64,000 nt of DNA. Source: Nemania diffusa (Eukaryota; Ascomycota; Sordariomycetes; Xylariales; Xylariaceae). The stretch covers positions 4,030,001-4,094,000 of the forward strand of contig JBBPUQ010000002.1 of assembly GCA_038501195.1 (NCBI GenBank), in the 5' to 3' direction. Position 1 is the stretch's first letter. Each line of letters opens with the position of its first letter. Both the position numbers and the translations under genes were made by a program. Of the stretch, positions 11,061 through 22,817 are shown in pieces. Below the pieces are notes generated by a model. That model saw only the letters and a program-made list of their open reading frames with translations. It did not search any database and was not told the DNA's origin.

Positions 11061-13450
11061 TCAAAGCTGCACGACCTGGTCTCTGGACCTGTTCAAGATG
11101 TATTACTCGACCAGCCCCTCGAATTCCGCAACGGCTAGCACAGCGGCGCTGGCTCGCTGCGACCTCCAATCCCATACACAATCCGCTAGTTGACCACTCT
11201 ACCGCCGACGCAAAGCACGATGATGCCATCCTGCGGCAGATATTCGATTCCCCGCCTTCTTTCCGAGAGCGTTTGCAGCCCTTGTTCCAGAGCGCAAGCC
11301 GAAAGAATGTCGGACTCTTCCGAAATAAGTACCTGACCTCGCCTCAGGGCTTTCTCACATTTGCCGACATCACGATAGCGAGGGCTTCCAAGCTCGTCGA
11401 TAAGGTCACCAATGCCTCGACTGTGGCCGACTACAAGACGTTGGTCAGGGACCTCGACAGACTGAGTGACCTGCTCTGTCGCGTGCTGGATGTGTCTGAC
11501 TTCGTACGGATAACCCATCCCGATGTCAAGATCCAGGAGGCTGCGTCTGTCGCATGGTCTAAAGTCTACATGTACATGAACCAGCTCAACACTTCGACTG
11601 CGCTCAGCGACCAGCTTGGGAAGGCATTGGCTAATCCCGAGGTCATAGCTAGCTGGAACGAGGAAGAGCAGACAGTCGCAAAATTGCTACAACAGGATTT
11701 CAAGAAATCCGCCATTCATCTTCCAAAAGAAGATCGGGATGCTTTTGTGGATGTCTCTCAGAGTATTAGCCAGTTGGGTGCTGAATTTGTCGACCGTATG
11801 GTGCCCGAGCAGCCATACCTCGAATTCCCCAACAGCAAATTGAGCGGCTTGGACTTTCATATGGCCCGCAAGATGCTGCGAGGTCGTGTTCTTCGTCTGC
11901 CGACCATGGCCCCTGCGGCTACGCTGGCTTTGAGGACGGTGCACGATGAGGAAACTAGGAAGGCCATCTACTATGCCACCCGGACGGCATCTAAACACTC
12001 GGTTGATACACTAGAGTACATGCTCAGGCTACGTGCTCAACTCGCTGCTCTCTCGGGGTTTGATAGCTACGGACGAATGGCTCTCCATGACAAGATGATG
12101 GCAAAGACCCCAGAGTCTGTCCATCAATTCCTTAGAGCATTGTCTAAGCATAATTCCACCTTCGTCGAGGCCGAGATTGATGATCTTGTGAAGGAGAAGC
12201 GTCAAAGACGCGGCCTCTCTGCTAGCACACTTGAACCTTGGGATAAAGATTATTACATGGAGAGCATACGCACCGGTATGAGATCGAAACGGAAAACCCA
12301 CGACTTTTTAGCTGCCTACTTTTCCCTCGGCACTGTCATGCAAGGCTTGTCTAGGCTTTTTAATCGACTATACGGCATACGACTAGTTCCCCGGGATATA
12401 CTTCCTGGAGAAACATGGCATCCAGATGTAAGACGGTTAGACGTCATTTCTGACACAGATGGGCATGTGGCCGTTTTATACTGCGATCTCTTCTACCGAG
12501 ATGATAAATCACCTAACCCGGCTCATTTTACCGTGCGCTGCTCGCGGGAAATCTCGGCAGACGAGGTCCAAGAAATGTGGGAGCAAAACGGTCATGGAGA
12601 TCTGCCTACTTTTGAAACGCCTCTGGAGGCGGCCAATGACGGCATGCATGTCTCCCAGCAATCCGGCTCGGTGAAACAGCTACCAACAATTGCTTTAGTA
12701 TGTGACTTCCACCAAGATAGAGAGGAGCGCAACCAGCCTGCATTGCTAGATTACTATCAGATGGAGACGCTGTTCCATGAGATGGGACATGCGATTCATT
12801 CCGTCTTGGCTAGAACCTCCCTCCAGAACGTGGCTGGAACCCGGTGTGCGACTGACTTTGCTGAGCTCCCCTCAACGCTGATGGAGCATTTCTGTGCAGA
12901 TCCCTCTGTTCTCGCGCTATTTGCTCGACACTACAGGACAGATGAGCCCCTTCCATACCACATGGTTGCGGAGAGATTACAGGTCTTCAATCGCTTCGAG
13001 GCATCTGATCGAGAAAACCAGATTATTCTCGCCGTGTTAGACCAACAATACCACTCCTCAGCCGTACGAGAGGACAATTTCGACTCGACGGAGATGTACC
13101 TCGACATTCAGAGGAAATTGGGGAAGTTACCGGCAGATCCTCCAGGCACGAGGTGGCAAGGCTTTTTCGGGCATCTCTTTGGATACGGTAGTACATACTA
13201 CAGCTATCTGTTCGATCAAGTACTGTCAGAGCGCGTCTGGAGAATTGTCTTCTCGGCGGGCCAGAATGGGGCCGCACTAGATAGAGAAAACGGCGAGCGG
13301 CTGAAGGAGAACCTTCTAAAATGGGGAGGCAGTCGAGATCCTTGGAGATGCCTCTCTGATACCCTACAAGACGAACGCCTGATTGATGGTGATGAAGAAG
13401 CCATGCGCCTAGTAGGGAGCTGGGGCATTAAAGATGATTCGCAAGGCTGA
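11057..13450 (+). CDS. OCT1: Mitochondrial intermediate peptidase (metallopeptidase M3)
   Basis: Intronless, 797 aa, close to the usual length of fungal Oct1. The N-terminus (MIKAARPGLWTCSRCITRPAPRIPQRLAQRRW) is a basic presequence without acidic residues. The body is the helical M3 fold. The zinc site is FHEMGHAIHS with His574, Glu575 and His578. A downstream Glu (in NRFEASDRENQ or the preceding SxLMEHF block) is the likely third ligand. Family knowledge: the enzyme removes an N-terminal octapeptide from matrix precursors after the main processing peptidase has cut. Start choice: the ATG at 11057 begins the presequence. The nearer upstream ATG (11043) opens only a five-codon frame that ends on this start. 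Confidence 0.95.
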   Translation: MIKAARPGLWTCSRCITRPAPRIPQRLAQRRWLAATSNPIHNPLVDHSTADAKHDDAILRQIFDSPPSFRERLQPLFQSASRKNVGLFRNKYLTSPQGFLTFADITIARASKLVDKVTNASTVADYKTLVRDLDRLSDLLCRVLDVSDFVRITHPDVKIQEAASVAWSKVYMYMNQLNTSTALSDQLGKALANPEVIASWNEEEQTVAKLLQQDFKKSAIHLPKEDRDAFVDVSQSISQLGAEFVDRMVPEQPYLEFPNSKLSGLDFHMARKMLRGRVLRLPTMAPAATLALRTVHDEETRKAIYYATRTASKHSVDTLEYMLRLRAQLAALSGFDSYGRMALHDKMMAKTPESVHQFLRALSKHNSTFVEAEIDDLVKEKRQRRGLSASTLEPWDKDYYMESIRTGMRSKRKTHDFLAAYFSLGTVMQGLSRLFNRLYGIRLVPRDILPGETWHPDVRRLDVISDTDGHVAVLYCDLFYRDDKSPNPAHFTVRCSREISADEVQEMWEQNGHGDLPTFETPLEAANDGMHVSQQSGSVKQLPTIALVCDFHQDREERNQPALLDYYQMETLFHEMGHAIHSVLARTSLQNVAGTRCATDFAELPSTLMEHFCADPSVLALFARHYRTDEPLPYHMVAERLQVFNRFEASDRENQIILAVLDQQYHSSAVREDNFDSTEMYLDIQRKLGKLPADPPGTRWQGFFGHLFGYGSTYYSYLFDQVLSERVWRIVFSAGQNGAALDRENGERLKENLLKWGGSRDPWRCLSDTLQDERLIDGDEEAMRLVGSWGIKDDSQG

Positions 13451-14797
13451 TGACGTACTATTATGTGTACACTGACTGTAATAACAGCATTCGGTGGTAT
13501 GTAGACATGCTTTATCTAGCCGATAGACCCTATAAAGAGGGGATGTAAGGATGTGACGGACGGAAAGATACCCTACCTCCAACTTGCTACCTATTCTAGA
13601 AGAAGATATCGGCTTTAATCACTGGTCTGCTAGGTAGATAATTCTCCTAGCACACGTGTGATTCCGTCTTCCCTTCCCGCCTACCCGTCTGCCTGGATAG
13701 CATAGGGCGGATTTAAGGCCAATTCGTCCGGAAGGCCTTCCTATTTCCCATCTATATATGGAGAATGAGGTAAACATGGCGCTGGACTATCTCGCAGCCC
13801 GTCCAGTTCGGTAAAGCCGGGTCGTAGATAGTGTCCCAGATTAGGAACATGCCCGTTTCAATAATGAGTTTTCGGCACGGCCTAGGCTCCTTGAGTGTGT
13901 TCGCGATTGTGTGTCTAGACCCAATGTCGACTACGCTTGGTGCTCCACGTTGACGCCTCGAACGGGCTGAAGACCAGGGGCGCTATTCAGCTATTAGTCG
14001 GAAATCTCCCTCTCTCCTACGCGACCGTTGCAATTGGTGTTCAGCTTGTAACGTGCGCTCGTCAATCTATTGATTTTTACCCATGTCAACTTTCTACCTT
14101 TTCTGGTCAGACATCGCGACCTACCTATCGCAGGTAGGAATCGCTCAATTTTGTCATATCGATGGCAGGTATCTACCTAGTCCAAGGTCATAAAGTGCGA
14201 GTCTTTTGGCGTTACGATGCGGGTCTTGGGCGTTGAAGTGTTATTCCGTTTTTGTTTCCCTTGTCCTTTTGTCAGTTGGCCATTGGCCTCTTGGACTACC
14301 TTCCCTACTTTACTTATACAGAGGGATCCTGTGGTCTTGGTAGTGAAGCCAAGAGCTTGGAGGTGAACGAAGCGCAACACCCATACTACCCAACCTACTT
14401 ATACTCATTTATGTATACCACACCACGCGCGTTATCTATACAGATACAATATATCGTCCTCGCAGGGGTCGCGTCAATATTAGAATTTTTTCCGGATCCA
14501 AGAAAGTTGGGCTGGCGACGTTACTTATACGAAAATTCTCTGTGTATATCCAACTACAACACCGATGTAGAGCTCTTAAGAAGTTCTCACTATATCGAGA
14601 CCTATTAGCGTTAATTCCTCCGCGTGATATCGAATCGAGGGCTAAGAGCAAGAAAGATCGTTAGGATCATTTTGATATCCTCTAATCGACACCTGCTGCT
14701 ATCAGGGTAGTAGATATTGGCATCCGCAGCCTAGTAATAAGGCGTCATCTGATCGTGTCCTAGCTCTCAACCTCTCACAGGCGGACCGACTTTCACG
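13451..14797. other. Intergenic, no gene seen
   Basis: About 1.35 kb. A 118-codon open frame (14252-14608, +) and a few of 66-71 codons exist, but their translations are low in recognisable structure and lack splice partners, so I do not call them. The last part must hold the promoter of the WSC gene. Confidence 0.5.
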
Positions 14798-15469
14798 ATG
14801 CTACGACAACTCACACCATCCCCGCTCGCTCTCCTTTCCCTCCTCCTCCTCATCATGCCCCTCCTCACCTTGACAAGGGCACAGTCCTCCTCTGCCTCCT
14901 CGTCCCTATCCCCCACCCAATCCCAATCCCAATCCCAGTCCCCCAACGCCACCACCACCTCCGCCTCCGCGCCGTCGCCGACCACGTCCGCGCCGGCGCT
15001 GTCGATCGCGGACAGCAGCGGCACGTTCTACACGTACGCGGGGTGCTGGAACGAGTCGGCGGGCCTGCCGGGCACGACGGGGCTGCGGTCGCTCTCGGGC
15101 ATCGACGAGGCGCTGCCGGGCGCCATGACGGTGGCCAAGTGCCTGCAGTTCTGCGCCTACGGCGACAAGGAGCACGGCGCGTACCTGCTCGCCGGCCTCG
15201 AGTTCGCCCGCGAGTGCTGGTGCGGCGACGAGATCAACGCCTTCTCCGTGCCCCTGCCCGACGCCGCCTGCGACTTCCCCTGCGACGGCGCCAACACCAC
15301 CGCCTGCGGCGGCTCGCTGAAGCTCACCGTCTACAACGCCACCAACGGCGTGCCCGCCAAGAATGCCGCCGCCGGTGCCGGGTGGAGGCAGCAGCAGCAG
15401 GGCGCGTGGAGGGGGATGGCGATAGGGGCCATGGGGCTGGTGCTGGGTTTTGCTTTCGCGGGCTTCTGA
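14798..15469 (+). CDS. Secreted WSC-domain protein, possibly GPI-anchored
   Basis: Single-exon frame of 223 aa. Residues 1-28 form a strong signal peptide (LALLSLLLLIMPLLTL core, cleavage after TRA). Residues about 30-70 are a Ser/Thr/Pro/Gln-rich linker containing a QSQSQSQS run, likely O-glycosylated. Residues about 75-175 form a WSC domain with the usual cysteine pattern (YAGCW, KCLQFC, RECWCGDE, CDFPCDG, ACGGSLKLTVY). The C-terminus is a hydrophobic stretch (GMAIGAMGLVLGFAFAGF) after a small-residue region, which fits a GPI signal. WSC domains bind wall glucans. The yeast Wsc sensors have a cytoplasmic tail, which this protein lacks. I infer a wall-bound surface protein and not a signalling sensor. 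The coding region is strongly GC-rich compared with its flanks. Confidence 0.85.
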   Translation: MLRQLTPSPLALLSLLLLIMPLLTLTRAQSSSASSSLSPTQSQSQSQSPNATTTSASAPSPTTSAPALSIADSSGTFYTYAGCWNESAGLPGTTGLRSLSGIDEALPGAMTVAKCLQFCAYGDKEHGAYLLAGLEFARECWCGDEINAFSVPLPDAACDFPCDGANTTACGGSLKLTVYNATNGVPAKNAAAGAGWRQQQQGAWRGMAIGAMGLVLGFAFAGF

Positions 15470-15752
15470 GCTGGGATAAGGCTGGCGGCGTTATATTTAT
15501 ATGTAAGATGTCGTGGGATGCGGTGCTTGGACTAATGAGGAATTGCCTATGGGTATAGCGTTCTAATTAGTAATGGGACCGTTCGTGAGATTGTTACCTT
15601 GGGCTTTGAGACTCAACGGCGGAATGTTAGGAAGGACGGCGGGAAAATCTGCAGGCGCTTGTCTTTTTTATACTTGGACATTATCACGATAGACATCCTT
15701 CTCATCAAGAGATACATTAGCAATAGCACAGTAGTTGACGGATTTAAACCCC

Positions 15753-18700
15753 TTATTCTATATCCAGAGGCCCAAGCCCCCTTGATTGGACTGCTCTTTG
15801 AGCCTCCTGCTTGATATCCCTAATAACGGTACGCCATGCTTCTTTCCCAGGGTGCTCCTCCGACTCATCTTCGTCGACGAGAAAGTCTAGCCACCTAATC
15901 AGTTTCTGGGCTTTATCCATGTCTCTTTCTTCGACGATGACTTTAGCGAGATACTCCCCAAACATCTCGACGTCCCTCTGATGTGGGCCTTCGTCGCTAG
16001 TCTCCTGGTACCACACATTCAACATGTCTCTGATCTCTATGAATGTGGTCATCTTGCTGCCCGCAAATGACGCCTTGGGTGGTCGGGGAGGGAACTGCAA
16101 CCTCATCTGGCCGCCGGGAAGGGGATCGTCGCCCTCGCCATCTTGGTTCCGCTTGGCGTTGGTTTTGAGATCTAAACCCGCACGCTGGGCTTTGCGTCGC
16201 CGGTGATCGGCAATGATTTCATTACGCACGTCTTCAGGAAGCTCTGCGAGAAACTCCGGATCCAGCTCTTCTACCTCACCCAGCTTCGCATCGTCAGTTT
16301 GCTTGTGCGAGAAGAGGCTGGTCTGCACGATTCCGGCATTTGCATCGGCTAGCCGCTCCTTTGGGCGGGGCCCACGTCGTTTTGTAGGTGTTGTCTTCTT
16401 GGATAGTTGAATTAAGCGCTCTTTGCGGGGTGATTGTGGTAGAAGAGCTTGTCCAGGTCCCTGTTTATATGAGCTCAAAATTTCTGCCTTCATGTCTTCT
16501 GGAAGCGCATTAAATACTTCCGGGTCAAACTCGGGCGGGATCTCATTGACTAGGGCAGGACTTCGTGCTCTCGATTTTGTTGCTACGTCATCCCGTGCTT
16601 CGGAGCTGCTTCTAGCTCGGCCTTGCGCCATCAATTTACTTCGAATATCCTGGGGTAGTTCTGCGAGCACGGTGGGGTCGGGGTCAGATGGTAGGATAAA
16701 CTGCGTCCCTGCGATATTGAGAGGTGTCCAAGCTTTAACATCTTTATCACCTGCTCGAGCTATCATCAACGCGGGGTGTGGACTGTGAGACTTTGGCTTT
16801 CGCGGAGTCAGCGGCCCATCGACGATCGGGTCCGGCGTGATATGTCGCCCTTGGGGCGACTCTAGTTGTAGATCTACGAAACCAGCATCCTGAATGTGAT
16901 CTAGAGTAGGTTTCTTGGCTGATCCGGGCGTCTTGAAGGCTCCGAAATTCAATTTCTTCTGACTTCCACCAGGGCCGGAAGGGCCGGTTTTGATAGGCTC
17001 GAGTTTCGTCAGTTGGACCCCTAATCCACGCAAGTCACCAGGGCTGAAATTATATGAACGGAGGATTGAAACCGCTTCCTTTCCTAGAATTTGATGATCG
17101 TGAGTTGCAACACCAAATGAGACACTCTTATTGAAAGTATCGCATTTTCCATGGCCCAAGTGTTTGGGCGGGTCAAGCGGCGCATCTAGAGACCGCCTCA
17201 TAATCTTCATCGTGAGCTGCTTGCCTTTCACCTGCTCGTTGAGTAATCGCTTTTCCAACTCTTTGCACAGGTTGAACACAAACTCCTCAGCATCTTCCTG
17301 GCCAATAAATCGGATACCCCAGTTGACCTCAGCCGAGACGGATTTTCGAATTGGCTGCTCTCCAACTTCAGCCTTATCAATTCCTCGAGCATAATCCCAA
17401 AGCTTTCCTCCTGTCTTGGGCCCGAGGGTGCTGACTAAGCGCTCTTTGGAAGTTTGCCGGATATCGTTGACAAATTTTATCCCTATTTCTTCAAGCTTGC
17501 CTGCTGTGCTATATGCAACGCCTGGCAGATCATCTACTTTTAGTCCTCCCAGGAAGGTTTGAATTTCCTCGGGTCGGATCTGATATTGCCCTGCTGGCTT
17601 CGCTTTCCTGAGAGCTACCTTTGCCAATAAAATATTACCTCCAATACCAACCGACACAGCACACCCTGTTCTCGCTTTAATCTGGTCTCGCAGAGACAGC
17701 GCGATTTGATCAGCCTTTTCTTCTTCTCGCCATTTGCTTCCTTCGTTTATACCAGAGCCGTCTAATCCAACAGCAGATAGGATGATCGAGGTTGCGTCTA
17801 TTAAGGCCTCATCGATGCTGACACTTTGCACTACACCTCCAATTTCCAGGATACACTCATAGAATAGCCTACTCGCGTCCTCATAGGCGGGGAAATCGTA
17901 CGGCAGGACCTTGAGCTCAGGGCAAAGTTCCTTAGCTCGTTTCATCCACATGCCATTCTTGACTCCGAACTTCCTTGCGACATAATTGCAGCTGGCAATT
18001 TCCGAGCCATCTCCGGTGCCGTGTGCAACTACGGCAGGTTTGTCGACGAAGTCAGGTGCCGTTTTGAGAGAAACAGCGCAGAAGAAGCTATCAAAATCGA
18101 CGTGCAATATATATCGTCGCGTGCCTGGTTTTCTCTTGATTGGTTTCTTCTCCTGACTATTTTCAGCTGCAAGCTTCTGCATTCTTGACTTCAACTCGGC
18201 CTTCCAGGTTGCTAAGTGATGAAGGCGGCTTTCAGAATAATATTGCCGTATAAAATCGGGATTGGCAGTTGATGATTTCTTCAGTCGAGGATCTTGAAGC
18301 AGCAGGGCATTATGTTCTTCGGAGGTCATAGGCTTTCGTTGTTCGCGTAATACATCTGGTCTAGCCTCGTCTTTGCTCATCTTATTTTTGAAATCCATCG
18401 TCGTCGACGTAGTAGACCTAGATGTAGCTTCCTCCGTTCTACCGTCGTTAGAGCTGTGGCATTCCGGAACGTCATCACCGAGGAGTTGTAGCGTGTCCCT
18501 GAAGCTCGGCCCACGATCTACGGTGAAGGGAGATTGACTAGCTTCGCCTAAATCATTGTCATAGTTTAGGGCATCTGCTGCCGTTCTCCTAGGTCGACTA
18601 GGGGAGCCATCTACAGCACTGGCAAACTCTCTTAGCTGAGAGGTGTAGAAGCTATTACTTGTCTGTTCTCGGTAGGCAGACAGTGGCGACTGCTGTGTAC

Positions 18701-19263
18701 GGGCCTGGGTAGAGATGCCATCCCCATTTAGCTGGAGAGTCTTCTGCCGGGGCGTTTCCTCAATGACGCGATAATTAGTCCAAGGCAAGAGTTTCCCGGC
18801 GGCGATAGAATCGGCCACCCAGGCTGGCTTTACAATTCTGTATTTGTTGAAATCGACCATCTTTTTGGGTGGCAGACTTGAGGCGATAATGTGGGTTGCC
18901 ATGGTCTTCGAATCAAGATATTGAAGGAAACCAGCGCCATGCTGAACCAGATCACGGTGGAGGCTTTGACAGATCAGCTAATATAATCCTGCTTCCGAGA
19001 GGACCATCAACTCACACGTGAAGTGGCGGTTGCGTGTAGCCGCTTACATGCGCAACTACCCCTTTGAAGATCTGTGGCTTTTCTGGCGACGAAGCTTTCA
19101 GCTCTGAGTCGCGATTCTGAAGCTTTATCTTCTTGCGACGGAAGTAATCCTCGAAGCCGCCAAAGGCGCTCGGCTCATACTCCTCGCCAGCTTCATCAGA
19201 GAACTTATGGTCCTCTATGCGCTTCCGGACAGCATTTGAATTTTTCTCGAGGCGGCTTCCCAT
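15753..19263 (-). CDS. REV1: DNA repair protein REV1 (Y-family translesion polymerase)
   Basis: Two exons, 19263-19016 and 18963-15753, with a 52-nt intron (donor GTGAGT, acceptor CAAAG). The join restores PPLHV|LHRDLVQHGAGF, inside the N-terminal BRCT domain (about residues 60-150). The product is 1,152 aa. The polymerase core begins at HVDFDSFF (Asp372 and Asp374) and includes VSIDEALID (Asp467-Glu468), the metal-binding carboxylates of Y-family enzymes. Three ubiquitin-binding-motif-like helices follow, each with the pattern DPxxxxxLPxDxxxxx (about residues 841-858, 895-912 and 980-998). The C-terminal 100 residues match the Rev1 partner-binding domain (MLNVWYQE, IRWLDFLV). Family knowledge: Rev1 inserts dCMP opposite abasic sites and scaffolds polymerase zeta at stalled forks. 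All key catalytic residues I can see are present. Confidence 0.95.
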
Positions 19264-20198
19264 TTTGAGGTGGGTTATGGAGTTTACCTGATCGCATCGT
19301 ATTTCATAGACCCTTTGTAATGTTCGTGGTTAAACACGTGCATTATCATGTTATAGCTGGTAGAACCAGCTACATTCAAGTACAACGCCTAATGTTATCA
19401 CGTGCCGCTTCATCCGATGCACTTGTACGCGTTGTATCTTAGAGGAGAGGTTGCTAATTAAGAACGGCCTCTAAGCAATTACAACCAAGCGCGTAAAGAC
19501 GGATATCCAGACGCGACCCACATACACGTCATCCCGTGATCAAGTACGTTAGCCCATTGTTTTAGCCACTTACCTCCAGGCACTCATACGCTAAGTTTTA
19601 AATGGCAAACCTACCTAGGTAGGTTAGGTATCTTCGAGATAGGTTTTACCATCCGAATAAGATTGCAGCCTGAGCCATGCCGCTTTTAGCCTCTCGAGGG
19701 CTTGCAGTTAAGGGCTTGGAATAGGCCTCTGGAGATCTATTCTATTACGCCTAACATAGGAAATTCCTTCCTTATTCATACCTAGATCATTATCACGTAG
19801 ACTTTTGCAACATTGATTCCTTATGCCCGTAGCAATCGTAGCTATCTCATGGTTCACATGAATAGGTAGTTACCTCATGTAGGTACCTCGGTGCTACGTT
19901 CCGCTGGCGTCTACTGCTCGTCTTATAAAGTCATCGGACCGCGTGAGGCGTGGCCCAAGGTTTGAATTAAACTTTATATTGGATAGTTTATGGTATGAAT
20001 GCACTCATTAGGAGGTATATAAGTATGTATGTGTCTGCCCGCCGAACTTGGTGTTAATTCTATTATCCATTTATTTAAAGATATGATCTTCACCAGCTGC
20101 CTGCCTGCCTGCCTACGTTACACACACACACACACACGACTCGAGAATTATTCACCGAAGATCTTGTTGAACAGCATAGCACATACTTTACCAACAAC
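19264..20198. other. Intergenic, no gene seen
   Basis: Divergent region between REV1 (-) and the two-TM protein gene (+). It includes CACGTG-containing sequence near 19337 and TACCTAGGTAGG palindromes near 19612. No gene supported. Confidence 0.5.
20095..20138. repeat. Microsatellites (CTGC)n and (CA)n
   Basis: A run of about four CTGC/CCTG units (about 20097-20113) followed by a CA dinucleotide run (about 20119-20137), about 60-80 bp upstream of the start codon of the next gene and so probably in its leader or core promoter. Confidence 0.8.
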
Positions 20199-20675
20199 AT
20201 GACTTCAAAGGCTACCCACAAGCCCGAGACCGACGGGTCTTCCTGGGGCAAGCAGGCAGCCAATTCCAAGCCCAACTCAGAAGCTGCCTCTAAGCCTACG
20301 ATCGAATGGTCTTTCTGGAGCGACCAGGTAGTCAACGGCCAGCTCAACCCCATCCATCTCGCCCTGGGAGTCCGTGGCTACCACATCCAGTCCGAGGTGC
20401 TGCGCATTCCCAACAGCCAAGGCATCTTCTCTCCCGGCCCGCCTCGTCTGCAGGTCTACGAGGGCCAGGCGCTCGTCATCGCCTGCGGCATAGTCGCCTT
20501 CTTCGCCGTCCTAGACTCCTTCATATCTTACATGTTGTACAAGATGGGTAATTTGACTGCTCTGATCGCAGCTATTATCGTGTCCTTGCTCTCAGTGGTG
20601 GTGGCTCTAATGTATTATTCGCTGCGTTTCCCCCCTCAGCGCTCACCTGGATATGTCTTCGAGGACTGGAGATGA
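20199..20675 (+). CDS. Small membrane protein with two predicted TM segments, unknown function
   Basis: Single exon, 158 aa. Residues 1-35 are polar and low complexity (Lys, Ser, Pro). Then come WSFWSDQVVNGQLNPIHLALG and RGYHIQSEVLRIPNSQGIF, likely a soluble folded part. Two hydrophobic helices follow: ALVIACGIVAFFAVLDSFIS (about 91-112) and LTALIAAIIVSLLSVVVALM (about 119-139). The tail (RFPPQRSPGYVFEDWR) is short and polar. Clean coding sequence, a good Kozak-like context (ACAACATG) and a codon pattern like its neighbours support a real gene. I do not recognise the family and assign no function. Confidence 0.7.
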   Translation: MTSKATHKPETDGSSWGKQAANSKPNSEAASKPTIEWSFWSDQVVNGQLNPIHLALGVRGYHIQSEVLRIPNSQGIFSPGPPRLQVYEGQALVIACGIVAFFAVLDSFISYMLYKMGNLTALIAAIIVSLLSVVVALMYYSLRFPPQRSPGYVFEDWR

Positions 20676-21181
20676 GGCAGGACTAATGGCATTGCGGTAC
20701 GCCTTGCTTATTGATGAGCTGAAAACATCAGATAAGGTACATCTGAGCCAAGTTGTATCTTGTCCCAACGTTACTATTAGGTGTCTGTTTCTAACGCAGG
20801 CAGTATCTTCCTACATATTAATTAATAGTTAAATAGCTTAAACCCTGTTCTGCTTTATATAAACATAATATAAATATATACTGCAAATATCTTCTCGGTT
20901 ATTTAACTAATAGGTAATAAGGTAAGCCGCGCCTGAGCAAAAGCGGCGATTGCGCTAAGCCTGATTTGTAACGTACATCAAAGTTGGTAAAACCTTAGGT
21001 AGGTACGCAGTAGAACCTAACCTACCTAGCCGTTAGCGTTACAGAGGTCTGTACCAGCCACAGGTGTCTTATCTACTTCGCGACAAAGATTAAAACACAG
21101 GCCATAGGAGGTATCACCATTGCCATCGCCCATACAGACACAATACAATTCCCAATTACATTGCGGAAAGTATTTTCAGAC
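20676..21181. other. Intergenic, no gene seen
   Basis: About 500 bp with an AT-rich centre and TAGGTAGG/CCTACCTA runs near 20998-21030. It should hold the 3' end of the two-TM gene and the promoter of the RED-like gene. Confidence 0.5.
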
Positions 21182-22817
21182 ATGAATAACGACCAATTTC
21201 GCCGTCTTATCGCTGCGAATGCGACCAAGTCCTCGACTACCGACAATAATGGCGTATCCTCGACTCCATTACGGGGAGCTACTCTTGGATCTCGACAGAA
21301 ATCGAGCATTCCTATGACACCGTGAGTCCACACATGTGCGCAGAAAAACTCCCCTCTGACTAAAAATAAGGCGCTCAGTAGCAGGCCTCCATAAATCCGA
21401 CTTCGCGCGGCAGTTAGCAGACCGAAACCAGTCCCAGCAGAAAGAGAAGAAGTTCCGGGCATTTGCACCCAAGGGATCTAAACTGGCCGAAGGCTACGTC
21501 GACCGTACGCAAACTCGGCAGTCGGGCGAAGAAGACGAACGAGCCACGAGGTTGGAAGCTCTCGAGGAGGCCTTCAAGAAAGAGGAGATTGACCAACAAA
21601 CTTTCGACAACCTTCGGAGTCAGATTGCCGGCGGCGATTTATCAAGCACTCACCTTGTAAAGGGTCTCGACTTCAAGCTTCTTCAACGAGTACGGAAAGG
21701 CGAAGATGTTTATGGCGATGACAAGACCCAGGATGAAGAAGACGAAATACCAGAGGACGTCGATGACGAGCTCAACCGTTTACAGGAAGAGGATGTAGCA
21801 GCAATAGCGAAGGAGAAGACAGCAAAGAAAGGCAATTTATCAACAGCGCCCACGAATCCGTCGAGAAAACGAACTCGAGATCAGATCTTGGCCGAGATGA
21901 AGGCTGCGAGGGAGGCGAGGGAGGCGAGGGAGGCTACAAAAGTCAAAGAGTCCGCCTTAGGGAACAAATTTAGGAGGATTGGCATAAAATCACCTGGAAC
22001 GAGAATAGAACGCGACAACCAAGGCCGAGAAGTCATGATCATTGTCGACGAAGATGGCCACGAAAAACGTAAAGTCCGCAAGATAGCGCCCGACAAGCCA
22101 CCTCAACAAGCAAGCGACTTAATGATGCCCGACCCGAAGCTGAAACCACTGGGGATGGAGGTGCCAGACATATACAAGTCGAAAGTTGATGAGCCAGAAG
22201 ATGACGACATAGATATTTTCGACGGCGTAGGTGATGACTATAATCCGCTAGCCGGATTAGGTGACGACTCAGATGAGGATGAGAGCGAGAACGAAACCTC
22301 TGCCGAGCAGGCAAAGGATACTCATATAGACAAGGAAGCTAAAGATATGATGCCACCACCCCCACGGCCTGCCGGCCCTCCAAAGCCACGGAACTACTTC
22401 CAAGACTCTAAGACTAGTCTAGTGTCTTCTGAGACCTTGAAAGCACCATCCATGTCGGATCCAGCAATCCAGGCGGCCTTCAAGAAGGCGGCATCCCTTC
22501 ATGCCATCGCTAAGTCTTCTGAAGAAGATAGCGAAGAAGCAAAGGCAAAAGCGGAGCGTCGGCGCAGAATGCTAGAGAATAACGATCGCGATGCCGAAGA
22601 TATGGACATGGGCTTTGGTACAAGTAGATTCGAGGACGACGTGGATGGCGACGAGCAGAGAGTGAAGCTATCAGAATGGGGTCGCAAAGATGATGGCGGC
22701 GATGATGCCAGAGGCGGTGGTTCGAAACGCAAAAGAGGACCCAAGAAGCGAAAGGGGGACAGTAATAGTGCGACTGACGTCTTGCGCGAGATAGAAAGGC
22801 AGCGGGCTACGAAGTAA
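21182..22817 (+). CDS. RED-like (IK) splicing factor
   Basis: Two exons, 21182-21321 and 21371-22817. The 49-nt intron has donor GTGAGT and acceptor ATAAG. Its join gives SIPMTPRSVAGLHKSDFARQ, which matches the conserved N-terminus of RED proteins. Total 528 aa. The N-terminal RED domain contains MNNDQFRRL, ALGSRQ-type SRQKSSIPMTPR, KFRAFAPKGSKLAEGYVDR and the hallmark THLVKGLDFKLLQRVR. The rest is charged and disordered-looking: acidic runs, basic KRTRDQILAEMKAAREAREA (coiled coil), and a C-terminal KRKRGPKKRKG nuclear-localisation-like cluster. RED/IK is a spliceosomal B-complex protein that binds its partner SMU1. That role is inferred from the family. The N-terminal match is strong. Confidence 0.88.

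Noticed and set aside
13937..14137. 66-codon frame as a gene
   Set aside because: No recognisable content, in ordinary intergenic DNA.
14252..14608. 118-codon frame as a gene
   Set aside because: Translation lacks any domain-like sequence, signal peptide or splice partner, and the opposite strand is similarly open.
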